A stretch of 64,000 bases of DNA from MGBC163016 sp964469815 (lineage in GTDB: Bacteria; Actinomycetota; Coriobacteriia; Coriobacteriales; Eggerthellaceae). The notes beneath the pieces were generated by a model. The model was given only the letters and a program-made list of their open reading frames with translations. It had not been told where the DNA came from and made no database searches. The first letter of the stretch is position 1; each line of letters opens with the position of its first letter. Below are positions 35,456 to 44,605 of the stretch, one piece after another. Made by a program: the position numbers and the translations under genes. Location of the stretch: the NCBI GenBank assembly GCA_964469815.1, contig CAYXZC010000002.1:15278-79277 (forward strand). Reading direction: 5' to 3'.

Positions 35456-35968
35456 ATGATGACCGATATCGGTTCTGACATGAAGAAACTGCGCACCGGA
35501 TTCGGCATGGATGTCCATGCTCTCGTACCGGGAAGGAGGCTTGTCCTCGGAGGGGTCGAGATAGAGCACTACCTCGGATTGGATGGGCATTCGGATGCAG
35601 ACGTGCTGGCTCACGCCATAGCAGATGCGCTGCTCGGAGCTGCGCGAGAAGGCGATATCGGCAAGCTGTTCCCAGATGATGACCCGCAATATGAAGGCGC
35701 GGATTCCATGGTTCTGCTTAGCAAAGTGGCGGATCATATCAGGGATCTAGGCTTTGAGATCATCGATGTTGACAGCGTTATAGCAGCGCAAGCGCCGAAG
35801 CTCTCACCATACAGGGATGAGATGAGAGCGAACCTGTCTTTTGCCATGGGAATAGAAGTGGATCATGTGGGTGTGAAAGCAACCACAACAGAACAACTTG
35901 GCTACGTTGGCCGCAGCGAAGGGATGAGCGTTTTCGCTTCTTGCATACTGATGAAGACGAACCGATAG
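35456..35968 (+). CDS. ispF: 2-C-methyl-D-erythritol 2,4-cyclodiphosphate synthase
   Basis: Fifth enzyme of the MEP pathway. TGFGMDVHAL and GLDGHSDADVLAHAIADALLGAA carry the zinc ligands (Asp-x-His and the second His), GDIGKLFPDDDPQYEGADS is the family signature, and KATTTEQLGYVGRSEGM the C-terminal motif. Starts at the ATG at 35456 with AAGAAGGA just upstream; ATG at 35459 is equally possible. 170 residues, slightly longer than usual. It lies 39 bases after ispD. Confidence 0.95.
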   Translation: MMTDIGSDMKKLRTGFGMDVHALVPGRRLVLGGVEIEHYLGLDGHSDADVLAHAIADALLGAAREGDIGKLFPDDDPQYEGADSMVLLSKVADHIRDLGFEIIDVDSVIAAQAPKLSPYRDEMRANLSFAMGIEVDHVGVKATTTEQLGYVGRSEGMSVFASCILMKTNR

Positions 35969-36013
35969 AACTTAACCGATAGAATTTGGGATGGCTTGAA
36001 GAAGGAGTCACAG

Positions 36014-37522
36014 ATGATCCGTCTCTACGATACGAAACAACATAAGAAGGTCGATTTCAAACCGATCCGGGAAGGCGAGGTCAGCATGTATGTGTGCGGG
36101 CCTACCGTCTACAACCGCATCCATATCGGGAATGCGCGCACCTTCATCTCCTTTGACACGATCCGCAGATATCTGGAATGGCGCGGATTCGATGTGAAGT
36201 TCGTTCAGAACGTCACGGATGTGGATGACAAGATAATCAACAAGGCGAAGGAAGAAGGAAGATCAGCAGCTGAAGTAGCTTGCGAGTACACAGAGCATTT
36301 CATAGCCGATATGGAAGCTGCAGGCGTGAATCCTCCGACCATCCGTCCGAAAGCCACCGAAGAGATACCTTCCATGATCGCGATGATCGAAAAGCTCATA
36401 GAGCGGGGTCATGCCTATGAAGTTGATGGAGATGTTTATTTCTCCGTAAGATCCGATCCGCATTACGGATCCCTTTCCGGACGCAATGTCGATGAGATGG
36501 AAGCAGGGCATCGCGAGCTTCGAGCCGACGGGCAAGGCCTCGAGGACAGGAAGAAGGATCCTCTCGATTTTGCTCTCTGGAAAACGGCCAAGCCCGATGA
36601 GCCTTCTTGGGATTCTCCTTGGGGAAAAGGACGTCCGGGTTGGCACATAGAGTGCTCGGTGATGTCAGAGAAGTACCTCGGTCTTCCCTTCGACATCCAT
36701 GGGGGCGGCGCCGACCTGGTGTTTCCCCACCATGAGAACGAATGCGCACAATCGGAATGCGCATGCGACAGCGTTTTCGCGAATTACTGGATGCATTCAG
36801 GGATGCTGCAGATCAACTCCGAGAAGATGAGCAAATCGCTTGGGAACTTCCTGCTGTTGCACGAAGTGCTCGAAGATGCACGGCCGCAAGCCCTTCGCAT
36901 GCTGATGCTCCAAACCCACTATCGATCCCCACTCGATTTTTCCACTGAGCGCATGGATGAAGCCGATGCGGCTTTGACACGCATAGAGAACACGGTGAAG
37001 AACGTGGACTGGCTGTGCTCGAATGCGGTCGATGGCATAGAGGATTCGCTCGATGATGTATCCATGCGATCGCTTGCAACGGATACCCATGAGAGCTTCA
37101 TCGACGCGATGGATGATGACTTCAACGCCCCGGCGGCTTTGGGTGCGATCTTCTCGCTCGTGAGCTATCTGAATTCGCAGGTTGCCGACAAGACGCTTTC
37201 GGTAAATGATGCGGAAGCTGCGATGGCTGCACGCGATGAGATCGTGGGTCTTTTGAACGTTTTGGGAATATCGATCACAGATGATCAGAGAGACGGTACT
37301 GCAAGCGATTATCCCGATGAGGTGATAGCATTGGCTTCTGATCTTGCCGGATACGGTGGAGCCAACGCGATGGAAGCGGTGGAGGCATTGCTCGAAGCAC
37401 GCGGCACAGCGCGAGCGAACAAGGACTGGGCTCTTGCCGATGGTGTTCGCGATGGTCTTGCCGAGCTCGGATTCATCATCGAGGACACCCCTCAAGGTGC
37501 ACGTGTGACCTTCGAGGGCTAG
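36014..37522 (+). CDS. cysS: Cysteinyl-tRNA synthetase
   Basis: Class I synthetase. VCGPTVYNRIHIGNARTFISFD holds the zinc-ligand Cys and the HIGH-type motif. WHIECSVMSEKYLG and HHENECAQSECA give the remaining zinc ligands, and SEKMSKSLGNF is the KMSKS loop. The ATG at 36014 has AAGGAG six bases upstream, so an upstream TTG at 35996 is not used. 502 residues, normal. It follows ispD-ispF, a common Gram-positive arrangement. Confidence 0.96.
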   Translation: MIRLYDTKQHKKVDFKPIREGEVSMYVCGPTVYNRIHIGNARTFISFDTIRRYLEWRGFDVKFVQNVTDVDDKIINKAKEEGRSAAEVACEYTEHFIADMEAAGVNPPTIRPKATEEIPSMIAMIEKLIERGHAYEVDGDVYFSVRSDPHYGSLSGRNVDEMEAGHRELRADGQGLEDRKKDPLDFALWKTAKPDEPSWDSPWGKGRPGWHIECSVMSEKYLGLPFDIHGGGADLVFPHHENECAQSECACDSVFANYWMHSGMLQINSEKMSKSLGNFLLLHEVLEDARPQALRMLMLQTHYRSPLDFSTERMDEADAALTRIENTVKNVDWLCSNAVDGIEDSLDDVSMRSLATDTHESFIDAMDDDFNAPAALGAIFSLVSYLNSQVADKTLSVNDAEAAMAARDEIVGLLNVLGISITDDQRDGTASDYPDEVIALASDLAGYGGANAMEAVEALLEARGTARANKDWALADGVRDGLAELGFIIEDTPQGARVTFEG

Positions 37523-37604
37523 ATCGCGAGCATCGTCATACACGGGGGTCGAACTCGAAGAAGAAGGACGATGATCCCGATCGTGCATCTCGTCTCAAGC
37601 CTTC

Positions 37605-37628
37605 GTAGCGCAGATCTTCAGATCTGCT
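37605..37628. repeat. Dispersed 24-base hairpin repeat, copy 1
   Basis: GTAGCGCAGATCTTCAGATC continues to TGCT. An almost identical copy (one mismatch) lies inverted at 55077-55100. The inner CAGATC/GATCTG can fold. Confidence 0.6.
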
Positions 37629-37654
37629 GAACATTTCGTCTTGCTAAGAAACGC

Positions 37655-37684
37655 AAAAAAGAACGGAGCCGTTAGGCTCCGTTC
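37655..37684 (-). terminator. Terminator of clpC
   Basis: GAACGGAGCC (37661-37670), four-base loop, GGCTCCGTTC (37675-37684). On the minus strand the hairpin is followed by TTTTTT, so it ends clpC; it may also serve cysS from the other side. Confidence 0.88.
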
Positions 37685-37710
37685 CTGTTGTTGCGCCTTT
37701 GCGCTTAAGG

Positions 37711-40299
37711 CTATTCTCCCGATGATCCTTCAAGCGAACCAGCAGGAGTGCGCGACGGGGTATAACCGGCGTTGCCCAGATCGAAGTTCGTGAGCAGGAG
37801 CTCCGCCTCTCGAGCGATGGAGTCGCGCTTGCGAGGTGCAGGGATCGAACCAGTGCCCTCGTTGAACACCAGGTGCATATCCTCCCCTTCTCCCTCAACA
37901 TCGACATCAACCACAGATCCGCTTGTCCACCTGCCTTCGAGTATCTGTTCAGAGAGCGGATCCTCGAGCAAGCGCTGGATGGCGCGACGTAGCGGACGCG
38001 CACCGTAAGTGGTGTCCGTGCCTTCTTTGGCGATCATCTCGCGAGCAGCATCTGTTAGGTTGATCGTCATGTTCTGCTCGATCATGCGGTCGCGAAGATC
38101 GGCGACCATAAGATCCACGATCAGCTTGATCTCCTCTTTCGTGAGCGACTTGAACACGATGATCTCATCTATACGATTCAGGAACTCCGGCCTGAAGAGC
38201 TTCTTCATCTCCGCCATGACACGGCTCTTGATCTCTTTGTCCGAAAGTCCGTCCTGTCCTGATGGAGAGAACCCGAGTGTCGTGGACTGTGCGATATCAC
38301 GCGCGCCCACATTAGAGGTCATGATGATCACAGTGTTGCGGAAATCGACCGTTCTACCCTGTGCGTCCGTAAGACGCCCTTCCTCCAAGATCTGGAGCAG
38401 GATATTGAACACATCGGGATGCGCCTTCTCGATCTCATCGAAGAGCACGACCGAATACGGACGTTGACGAACCGCTTTGGTAAGCTGGCCGCCCTCATCG
38501 AATCCGACATATCCCGGAGGTGAACCGACAAGACGGGATACCGTATGCTTTTCCATATACTCGGACATATCGAAGGTCAGAAGCGCATCTTCGGAATTGA
38601 AGAGGAATTCTGCCAACGCCTTGGAAAGCTCGGTCTTGCCAACTCCGGATGGGCCTAAGAAGATGAACGACCCTGCAGGGCGCTTCGGATCCTTCAGACC
38701 GGAGCGCGAACGGCGTATGGCCTTCGACAAAGCCGTGACAGCCTCATCTTGCCCGATGACGCGCTCGTGCAATGCCCCTTCCATACGGAGGAGCTTCTCG
38801 GTCTCTTCCTCAGTGAGGTTGGACACGGGAACACCTGTCGACATCGAGATGACATCGGCGATGTCCTTCATGGTAACCTGCTGTACCTGCTTGGAGTTGT
38901 CTTCCTCCCACTTCTTCTCGACTTCGGCGCGCTTCGTCTTCAGCGCATCCTCTTCATCGCGAAGCGTTGCCGCACGTTCGAAGTTCTGATCCCCGATAGC
39001 CTTGTCCTTCTCCTGACGAACGCGACGTAGCTGATCGTCAAGCTCGCGAAGCTCGGGCGGCAAGGTCATATTGCGAATGCGCATGCGGGCGCCTGCCTCA
39101 TCCATGACATCGATGGCCTTATCGGGCAGATACCTGTCTTGTATGTACCTGTTCGAAAGCGACACCGCAGCCTGGAGCGCCTCTTCTGTGAAATGAACCT
39201 GATGATGTGATTCGTATTTGTCGCGAAGCCCTTCCATGATGCGAACAGCCTGCTCTTCATTGGGTTCTTTGATGGTCAGCGGCTGGAAGCGCCTCTCGAG
39301 AGCAGAATCCTTCTCAAGATGCTTGCGATATTCCTCAAGGGTGGTCGCACCAATGATCTGGATCTCTCCACGCGACAGCGGGGGCTTGAGGATGGCAGCA
39401 GCGTCGATCGAGCCTTCAGCCGATCCGGCGCCGATTATGGTATGGATCTCATCGATGAACAGAAGGACATTTCCATCATCCATCACCTCTTTGATGACTT
39501 TCTTCATGCGCTCTTCGAATTCGCCACGATATTTGGAGCCCGCAACGAGCGCTGATACATCGAGCGTTACAAGGCGCTTGTTGCGAAGAAGATCAGGAAC
39601 CTGGTTTGCCACGATGAGCTGAGCCAGACCCTCCGCGATCGCGGTCTTGCCCACACCGGGCTCTCCCAAGATCAGCGGATTGTTCTTCTGCCTGCGCGAT
39701 AGGATCTGCATGACGCGCTCTATCTCAGCTGCGCGACCGATGACAGGATCGAGCTTACCCTCCTTCGCCTTCTTGGTCAGATCGGTGCCGAATTCCTTGA
39801 GCATGGATTCTTGACCACCGGAAAACGGATCGAACCCGGCTCGTCCCGCCATGACAGGCGACTGTCCCACGATATCGTTCATGGTGGAGCGGATATCATC
39901 ACCTGATATCCCAAGGCGGTTCAACACATCAAGCGCTGTTCCCTCACCCTCACGAACGATACCTAGCAGCAAATGCTCGGTCGATATGTATGACTGCCCC
40001 ATCTGCATGGCCTCGCGAAGCGAATTCTCCAGAACGCGCTTCACACGGGGGGTGAAGGAAAGGTGGCCGGACACATCAGCATCCTCATCGATCGTTGCAA
40101 CCTGACGGATACTTTGGATCACGCCTTCGTATTCCACATTGAGCCGATCGAGGGCTTGTGCCGCCAAACCTTCCTTTTCGACTATCAGCCCGAGCAGGAT
40201 ATGCTCTGTGCCAACATAGGGCTGGTGAAGCTTGCGCGCTTCATCCTGCGCCAACACGAGCACCTTGCGGGCTTTGTCCGTAAACTTCTCAAATGACAT
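37711..40299 (-). CDS. clpC: ATP-dependent Clp protease ATPase subunit ClpC
   Basis: 862 residues. Two N-terminal Clp repeats (FTDKARKVLVLAQDEARKL, FTPRVKRVLENSLREAMQMG) come first. The first AAA domain has GEPGVGKTAIAEGLAQ, and the UVR motif lies at about 425 (QEKDKAIGDQNFERAATLRDEE). The second AAA domain has GPSGVGKTELSKALAEF. The UVR domain between the two ATPases marks ClpC rather than ClpA or ClpB. Unfolds proteins for ClpP. GAGG lies four to five bases before ATG. A perfect CIRCE operator overlaps the upstream promoter, so HrcA is expected to repress it; ctsR, mcsA and mcsB are not here. Confidence 0.96.
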   Translation of the reverse strand: MSFEKFTDKARKVLVLAQDEARKLHQPYVGTEHILLGLIVEKEGLAAQALDRLNVEYEGVIQSIRQVATIDEDADVSGHLSFTPRVKRVLENSLREAMQMGQSYISTEHLLLGIVREGEGTALDVLNRLGISGDDIRSTMNDIVGQSPVMAGRAGFDPFSGGQESMLKEFGTDLTKKAKEGKLDPVIGRAAEIERVMQILSRRQKNNPLILGEPGVGKTAIAEGLAQLIVANQVPDLLRNKRLVTLDVSALVAGSKYRGEFEERMKKVIKEVMDDGNVLLFIDEIHTIIGAGSAEGSIDAAAILKPPLSRGEIQIIGATTLEEYRKHLEKDSALERRFQPLTIKEPNEEQAVRIMEGLRDKYESHHQVHFTEEALQAAVSLSNRYIQDRYLPDKAIDVMDEAGARMRIRNMTLPPELRELDDQLRRVRQEKDKAIGDQNFERAATLRDEEDALKTKRAEVEKKWEEDNSKQVQQVTMKDIADVISMSTGVPVSNLTEEETEKLLRMEGALHERVIGQDEAVTALSKAIRRSRSGLKDPKRPAGSFIFLGPSGVGKTELSKALAEFLFNSEDALLTFDMSEYMEKHTVSRLVGSPPGYVGFDEGGQLTKAVRQRPYSVVLFDEIEKAHPDVFNILLQILEEGRLTDAQGRTVDFRNTVIIMTSNVGARDIAQSTTLGFSPSGQDGLSDKEIKSRVMAEMKKLFRPEFLNRIDEIIVFKSLTKEEIKLIVDLMVADLRDRMIEQNMTINLTDAAREMIAKEGTDTTYGARPLRRAIQRLLEDPLSEQILEGRWTSGSVVDVDVEGEGEDMHLVFNEGTGSIPAPRKRDSIAREAELLLTNFDLGNAGYTPSRTPAGSLEGSSGE

Positions 40300-40344
40300 T
40301 TTGCCTCGTTTCTAACATGCTCACTTTCATTGTTCGGAGTAATT

Positions 40345-40371
40345 TTAGCACTCATGGTCTATGAGTGCTAA
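40345..40371 (-). promoter_or_regulatory. Perfect CIRCE operator upstream of clpC
   Basis: TTAGCACTC-N9-GAGTGCTAA, an exact match to the HrcA-binding consensus, 46 bases upstream of the clpC start. On the minus strand it overlaps a plausible promoter (TTAGCA, 18 bases, TAAAAT), consistent with repression by blocking polymerase. Confidence 0.95.
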
Positions 40372-40462
40372 CCATGCACAGATGGTTCATTAGTGCTACA
40401 CAAATCGACCCACGAACCCATTTGCAAAACTCGTTGAAGATGGCGGCCTTGATCGTACACAT

Positions 40463-40542
40463 GTGGCAGGTTAAAACCTGCCACTACGCAACAACCGGAT
40501 GTATTTCTGTACGCCGTGTAGTGGGCGGTCTTGACCGCCCAC
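40463..40542. repeat. Pair of short palindromes (REP-like), cluster A
   Basis: GTGGCAGGT-TAAA-ACCTGCCAC at 40463-40484 and GTGGGCGGTC-TT-GACCGCCCAC at 40521-40542, on the ATG-distal side of clpC. Related palindromes occur at 44511, 48897, 48921, 48981 and 49060. The stems differ between copies but remain perfectly paired. Confidence 0.75.
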
Positions 40543-40615
40543 AAGCATGCATCCACTTGCATTATATGAACGAAGTCTTCTCAAATGCGAAAAGGGGAGT
40601 TTTCGAACTTGGATG

Positions 40616-42088
40616 CTATTTCTTGGACGAATGATGCGCGATATCTCGCTTTATGCGCTCTTCGATCTCGTCCTTATCCTTCTTTAATTGATCCTTATCC
40701 TTCTTGAGCTGGTCTTTGAGGCTCTTGTTAGATTTCGTACCGGTAGCATCCTTGAGGGGATCCACTTCCTCATCATCATCCGAATCGCCCTTGAAGAAAA
40801 CGCCATCATCGGAGACGATCTTGCGGCCGGTCTTGCGCTCGAAATAGAAGATGAAGCAAGACTTTATAACGGCAACAGCGGGAATAGCGAACAACATGCC
40901 CACGAGCGATCCGAGAAGACCGCTCATCGCCCCGCCGATCGCACTTCCGATCATCATGGCTATCAAGGTTAGAGCCGGATGCACATCCACTGAAGACTGC
41001 ATGATCTTCGGAGAAACGAACGTGTAGACGAACTGCTGGATGACAACGGTTCCAGCGATCGCTATGAGAGCGGTGATAGGACTTACGAAAATAGCGGATA
41101 TGGCAGCTACAGCACCCCCGATCCACGGACCGATGATCGGGATGATGTTCATCACACCGGTGATGACACCCAATGCCGAGGCATTCGGGATTCCCAAGAT
41201 GGCAAAGAGTATGCCGCAACCAAGCCCTATGATGAAGCACTGGATGAGCGTTCCTTTGATATATCCGCCCATTATGCGAGTGAACGTGATATGCAGGAAA
41301 TGCGCGCTGTCATAGAACTTCGGAGAGATGATCCTCTTTGCTTCGTTGCCAAGAGCTGGAAGCTCCAACAAGATCCAAAACGCTATGACGAGCGCAAATC
41401 CAATGGCCAAGAAGCTGTTCGCCACGGTGGTTCCGAAATCAACAACGGCATTCGCAGCTCCAGAAGCCATGGAAGAGGCCCAACTGGACATCGAATCCTC
41501 CGCGCTCTTGACGAAGCTCTGCACGCTCTCATTGTCCAACCAATGACCATAGTTCTTATAGACCTCATCGGTCCAACTGCGGATAGCTTCCATATAAGTA
41601 GGGATGCTGGAAACGATATCAGCGAACTGGGTATTCAGTCCGAATACAGGAGAGAACATCAGAAGGCCTATCACAGCCAGCACCAAGAACATGACGATAT
41701 AGCTTATGGTCGTGCCCACACCACGGTTGACGCCTTTTTTCTGAAGACCGTTCACGATCCCGCGCAGGCAGAACACGAACACCAAGGTCCAGATCAGGAT
41801 GGATACCGGAATGGACAGGACGCGCAACAGGTATATCCCCACACCTACCAAAACGATGACGCCCACGATAGACCAGACCAGCATGAACGCCCGGCGAAGC
41901 TTCAGATTGCCATCGAGGTATCTTCTATAGGCAGAACCGTTATCAGATCCATCCTCTTTCGGAGACACAGGAACAGCAGCATCCTCTTCTTTGCCCGGCT
42001 CTGTTCCATCAGGATGCTGAACGCCGTCTGAAGAGATACTCAGATCCAACGAATCAGCGCCCTTTTGCTTTTCACGAACCTCAGACAA
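40616..42088 (-). CDS. AI-2E / PerM family transporter
   Basis: 490 residues. About eight membrane helices with the family pattern: a long amphipathic stretch (IPTYMEAIRSWTDEVYKNYG), FTRIMGGYIKGTLIQCFIIGLGCGILFAILGIP, and the PIIGPWIGGAVAAISAIF and HPALTLIAMMIGSAIGGAMSGLLGSLVGM blocks. An acidic N-terminus precedes it, and the C-terminus is a lysine/aspartate coiled coil (LKDQLKKDKDQLKKDKDE). Family members export AI-2 or act as Na/H antiporters; the substrate here is unknown. It starts at TTG with GGAG six bases upstream. Confidence 0.88.
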   Translation of the reverse strand: MSEVREKQKGADSLDLSISSDGVQHPDGTEPGKEEDAAVPVSPKEDGSDNGSAYRRYLDGNLKLRRAFMLVWSIVGVIVLVGVGIYLLRVLSIPVSILIWTLVFVFCLRGIVNGLQKKGVNRGVGTTISYIVMFLVLAVIGLLMFSPVFGLNTQFADIVSSIPTYMEAIRSWTDEVYKNYGHWLDNESVQSFVKSAEDSMSSWASSMASGAANAVVDFGTTVANSFLAIGFALVIAFWILLELPALGNEAKRIISPKFYDSAHFLHITFTRIMGGYIKGTLIQCFIIGLGCGILFAILGIPNASALGVITGVMNIIPIIGPWIGGAVAAISAIFVSPITALIAIAGTVVIQQFVYTFVSPKIMQSSVDVHPALTLIAMMIGSAIGGAMSGLLGSLVGMLFAIPAVAVIKSCFIFYFERKTGRKIVSDDGVFFKGDSDDDEEVDPLKDATGTKSNKSLKDQLKKDKDQLKKDKDEIEERIKRDIAHHSSKK

Positions 42089-42155
42089 TTACAGCTCCAT
42101 AGACCTTAGATACCGATACCTGAATGCATTCCGACAAACTGCAGGAAAGATGAAC

Positions 42156-42830
42156 CTAAGATGCGCTTTCTGTATCTTCCAGCGTATCGACCGTTACCTG
42201 ATAATCCACTTTATCCATGATGCGATCAGAGGATGCATCCATCTTCTCTTTCTTCGCTTCCTCTTTGATCTGGGCATCTTCGCTTGCCCGTTTCTGGTCT
42301 TCCTTCTTCTTGCGCCTCTCCTCGATAGTCTCGGCTGCGACATCGCCCATCTCGTCTATGAAGTCAACGATGGGATTGCCCGATCCATCATCTTGTTGGC
42401 CACCACCGAGCTCAACAGACTCCTCGCTTGCATACTTCGGAGAGAACTTCTTCTTTATCTTCTTCGTAGCGCTGGTAACGAAATCGAGCGGAGCGCTGGT
42501 CACGGAATCAACTGTATTGACCGTTTTCGAGACCGACCCCGTGATGTTTCCGACGTCCTCTAGGATCTCATCAACGCGCATTATCTCAAGATTGGCGGCA
42601 TCCACTGTAAGGGAAACGCGATCCACAAGAGGATCGACCTTTTGGATGATCGGTTGTATATCGGTGCTGATCTTCTCTACATTGGCAATGGTGGGCTCGA
42701 TCTGGGTCACGACCTTCGTAACGCTTGAGCGTGTTCGGCGCACTGTGAGCGCAAGCTCTACAACAAGCCAAACTATAGCAGCCCCGACCACGACAAGAAC
42801 CACGCATAAGATGATGTCATTGATGCTCAT
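42156..42830 (-). CDS. DUF948-like membrane protein
   Basis: 224 residues. A short N-terminus and one membrane helix (IILCVVLVVVGAAIVWLVVELAL) precede a long helical stretch with regular Val/Ile/Thr spacing (VTKVVTQIEPTIANVEKISTDIQPIIQKVDPLVDRVSLTV), typical of DUF948 proteins. The C-terminus is charged and Lys/Asp-rich. The ATG at 42830 has AGGAG six bases upstream. Function unknown; same strand as its neighbours. Confidence 0.7.
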   Translation of the reverse strand: MSINDIILCVVLVVVGAAIVWLVVELALTVRRTRSSVTKVVTQIEPTIANVEKISTDIQPIIQKVDPLVDRVSLTVDAANLEIMRVDEILEDVGNITGSVSKTVNTVDSVTSAPLDFVTSATKKIKKKFSPKYASEESVELGGGQQDDGSGNPIVDFIDEMGDVAAETIEERRKKKEDQKRASEDAQIKEEAKKEKMDASSDRIMDKVDYQVTVDTLEDTESAS

Positions 42831-42962
42831 AAACAACTCCTGTACTAGTTCGTTATTCCTGACCTAGATGCATGAACCAATAAAAGTCTAAAGCAATTTT
42901 TCAGTTATTCTAACTGCTAAACGAATTGCTGTCCTTTGATTCCGTAGATGGTTTACGCTCTG

Positions 42963-44399
42963 TTAATTTTTCTTGTTCGCACGCCTCTTCTTAGGGTGCG
43001 TTGGCATCCCATCGGTGGGATCCGATGAAGGTTTGACGTCCTTGGGACTAATAGGCGCATCGGCAGGCGAGACAGGCGCATCCTGCACAGAGCGCCGATC
43101 GCGCAATGTGGAATCGATCCTATAGGATTCCCACCCGCGATCGCTGGGATGATAGAATGCGCCCTTCTCCAGTCCATCGGGCAGGTACTGTTGATCGACC
43201 CAGGCTCCGGGATAATTATGGGGATACCTATATTGCCCGTAGTTCTCAGAACCGGGACGATGCCGATCGCGAAGATGATCCGGCACTTTGCGAAGAGAAC
43301 CCTTGCGAACTTCGTTGAGCGCCTCGAAGATGCCGCACGCAGCATTCGACTTCGGAGCAAGCGCCATATAAGTTGCAGCTTGAGCCAAGATGAGCTGGCA
43401 TTCGGGATAACCGATGACCTCAGCGGATCTGAAAGCGGCTTCGGCTATCAGCAATGCTTGGGGATCCGCGTTTCCGATATCTTCTGCAGCAAGGATGAAT
43501 ATGCGCCTTGCGATGAACTTAGGATCCTCCCCGCCATCGATCATGCGCGCCAGCCAATATAGCGCTGCATCAGGATCGGATCCTCGCATGGATTTGATGA
43601 AGGCGGATATGATGTCGTAGTGCATATCCTTGTTCTTATCATATGGAAGAGACCGATGGGGTGTGGCCTTCACGATGATATCTTCCGTGATCAAAGCCGG
43701 CTTCTTCCGTGTTCCGGGCGAGAGCATCTCGGATGCCAGTTCAAGCGTTGTAAGGGCGGATCGCGCATCGCCACCGGCAAGCGTTATGATGACCTTGCGT
43801 GCATCCTCATCAAGATCGTATCTGCCATCTAGCCCACGAGGGCTGGAAATAGCACGGGTCAAAAGCTCGGAGATATCCTCATCCTCCAAGGAATGCAATT
43901 CCACCACACGGGATCGGGAGAGCAGCGCCGTGTTCACCTCGAAATACGGATTCTCCGTAGTGGCGCCGATGAGCACGACGGTGCGGTTCTCGACCGCATG
44001 CAACAAAGCATCCTGCTGGCTTCGGTTGAAACGGTGGATCTCGTCGATGAAGAGGATGGTCTTGATACCGCCGGATATGAGCCGCTTTTCGGCTGCGGCG
44101 ATCTCGCGTCGGAGGTCGGAGACCGTCCCTCCGATAGCGGACACCTCGACGAATGTCGCCTTTGTGGTCTCTGCGATAACATGAGCGATAGATGTCTTAC
44201 CGGTGCCTGCCGGACCAAATAGGATCACAGAACTTAGGGTGTCAGATTCGATGGCCGCACGCAGCCAACTGTCCTGCCCGACCGCTTCACGCTGTCCGAC
44301 CACCTCATCGAGCGCACGCGGACGAAGGCGCACGGCAAGGGGCGCAGCTTTCAGGCGTTGCTCATCTTCCATCTCTTTGAACAGGCTCGTTGTTTCCAT
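42963..44399 (-). CDS. rarA: Replication-associated recombination protein RarA (MgsA)
   Basis: 478 residues, AAA+ ATPase acting at stalled forks. RLRPRALDEVVGQ begins the core, with LFGPAGTGKTSIAHVIAE as Walker A, LFIDEIHRFNRSQQDALL as Walker B, and GATTENPYFEVNTALLSRSRV as sensor 1. The MgsA C-terminal domain follows, including SMRGSDPDAALYWLARMIDGGEDPKFIARR. A tail of about 50 residues rich in Pro, Lys and Arg extends beyond the family end. No ribosome site precedes the ATG at 44399; a TTGTTC-N17-TAACAT promoter places the start base at the A of ATG, suggesting a leaderless mRNA. Confidence 0.93.
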   Translation of the reverse strand: METTSLFKEMEDEQRLKAAPLAVRLRPRALDEVVGQREAVGQDSWLRAAIESDTLSSVILFGPAGTGKTSIAHVIAETTKATFVEVSAIGGTVSDLRREIAAAEKRLISGGIKTILFIDEIHRFNRSQQDALLHAVENRTVVLIGATTENPYFEVNTALLSRSRVVELHSLEDEDISELLTRAISSPRGLDGRYDLDEDARKVIITLAGGDARSALTTLELASEMLSPGTRKKPALITEDIIVKATPHRSLPYDKNKDMHYDIISAFIKSMRGSDPDAALYWLARMIDGGEDPKFIARRIFILAAEDIGNADPQALLIAEAAFRSAEVIGYPECQLILAQAATYMALAPKSNAACGIFEALNEVRKGSLRKVPDHLRDRHRPGSENYGQYRYPHNYPGAWVDQQYLPDGLEKGAFYHPSDRGWESYRIDSTLRDRRSVQDAPVSPADAPISPKDVKPSSDPTDGMPTHPKKRRANKKN

Positions 44400-44510
44400 G
44401 AGACAATGTTAGCACGGAAAGCAAAATCGAACAAATGTTTTACTGATTTGTTGACCTACAACGACCAACGAAATCATCGCGCTCATGTGGCAGGATGAAT
44501 CCGCCCTTAT

Positions 44511-44532
44511 GTGGGCGGTTAAAACCGCCCAC
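44511..44532. repeat. REP-like palindrome, cluster B
   Basis: GTGGGCGGT-TAAA-ACCGCCCAC, between rarA and galU, with a decayed GTGGCAGG arm just before it at 44487. Same family as clusters A and C. Confidence 0.7.
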
Positions 44533-44605
44533 TACACATCAACCGGAAATGTTGCCTTCCCAAGCGCCCATCACACAACAACCTGGGGAGGGTGATCCAC
44601 TATCA

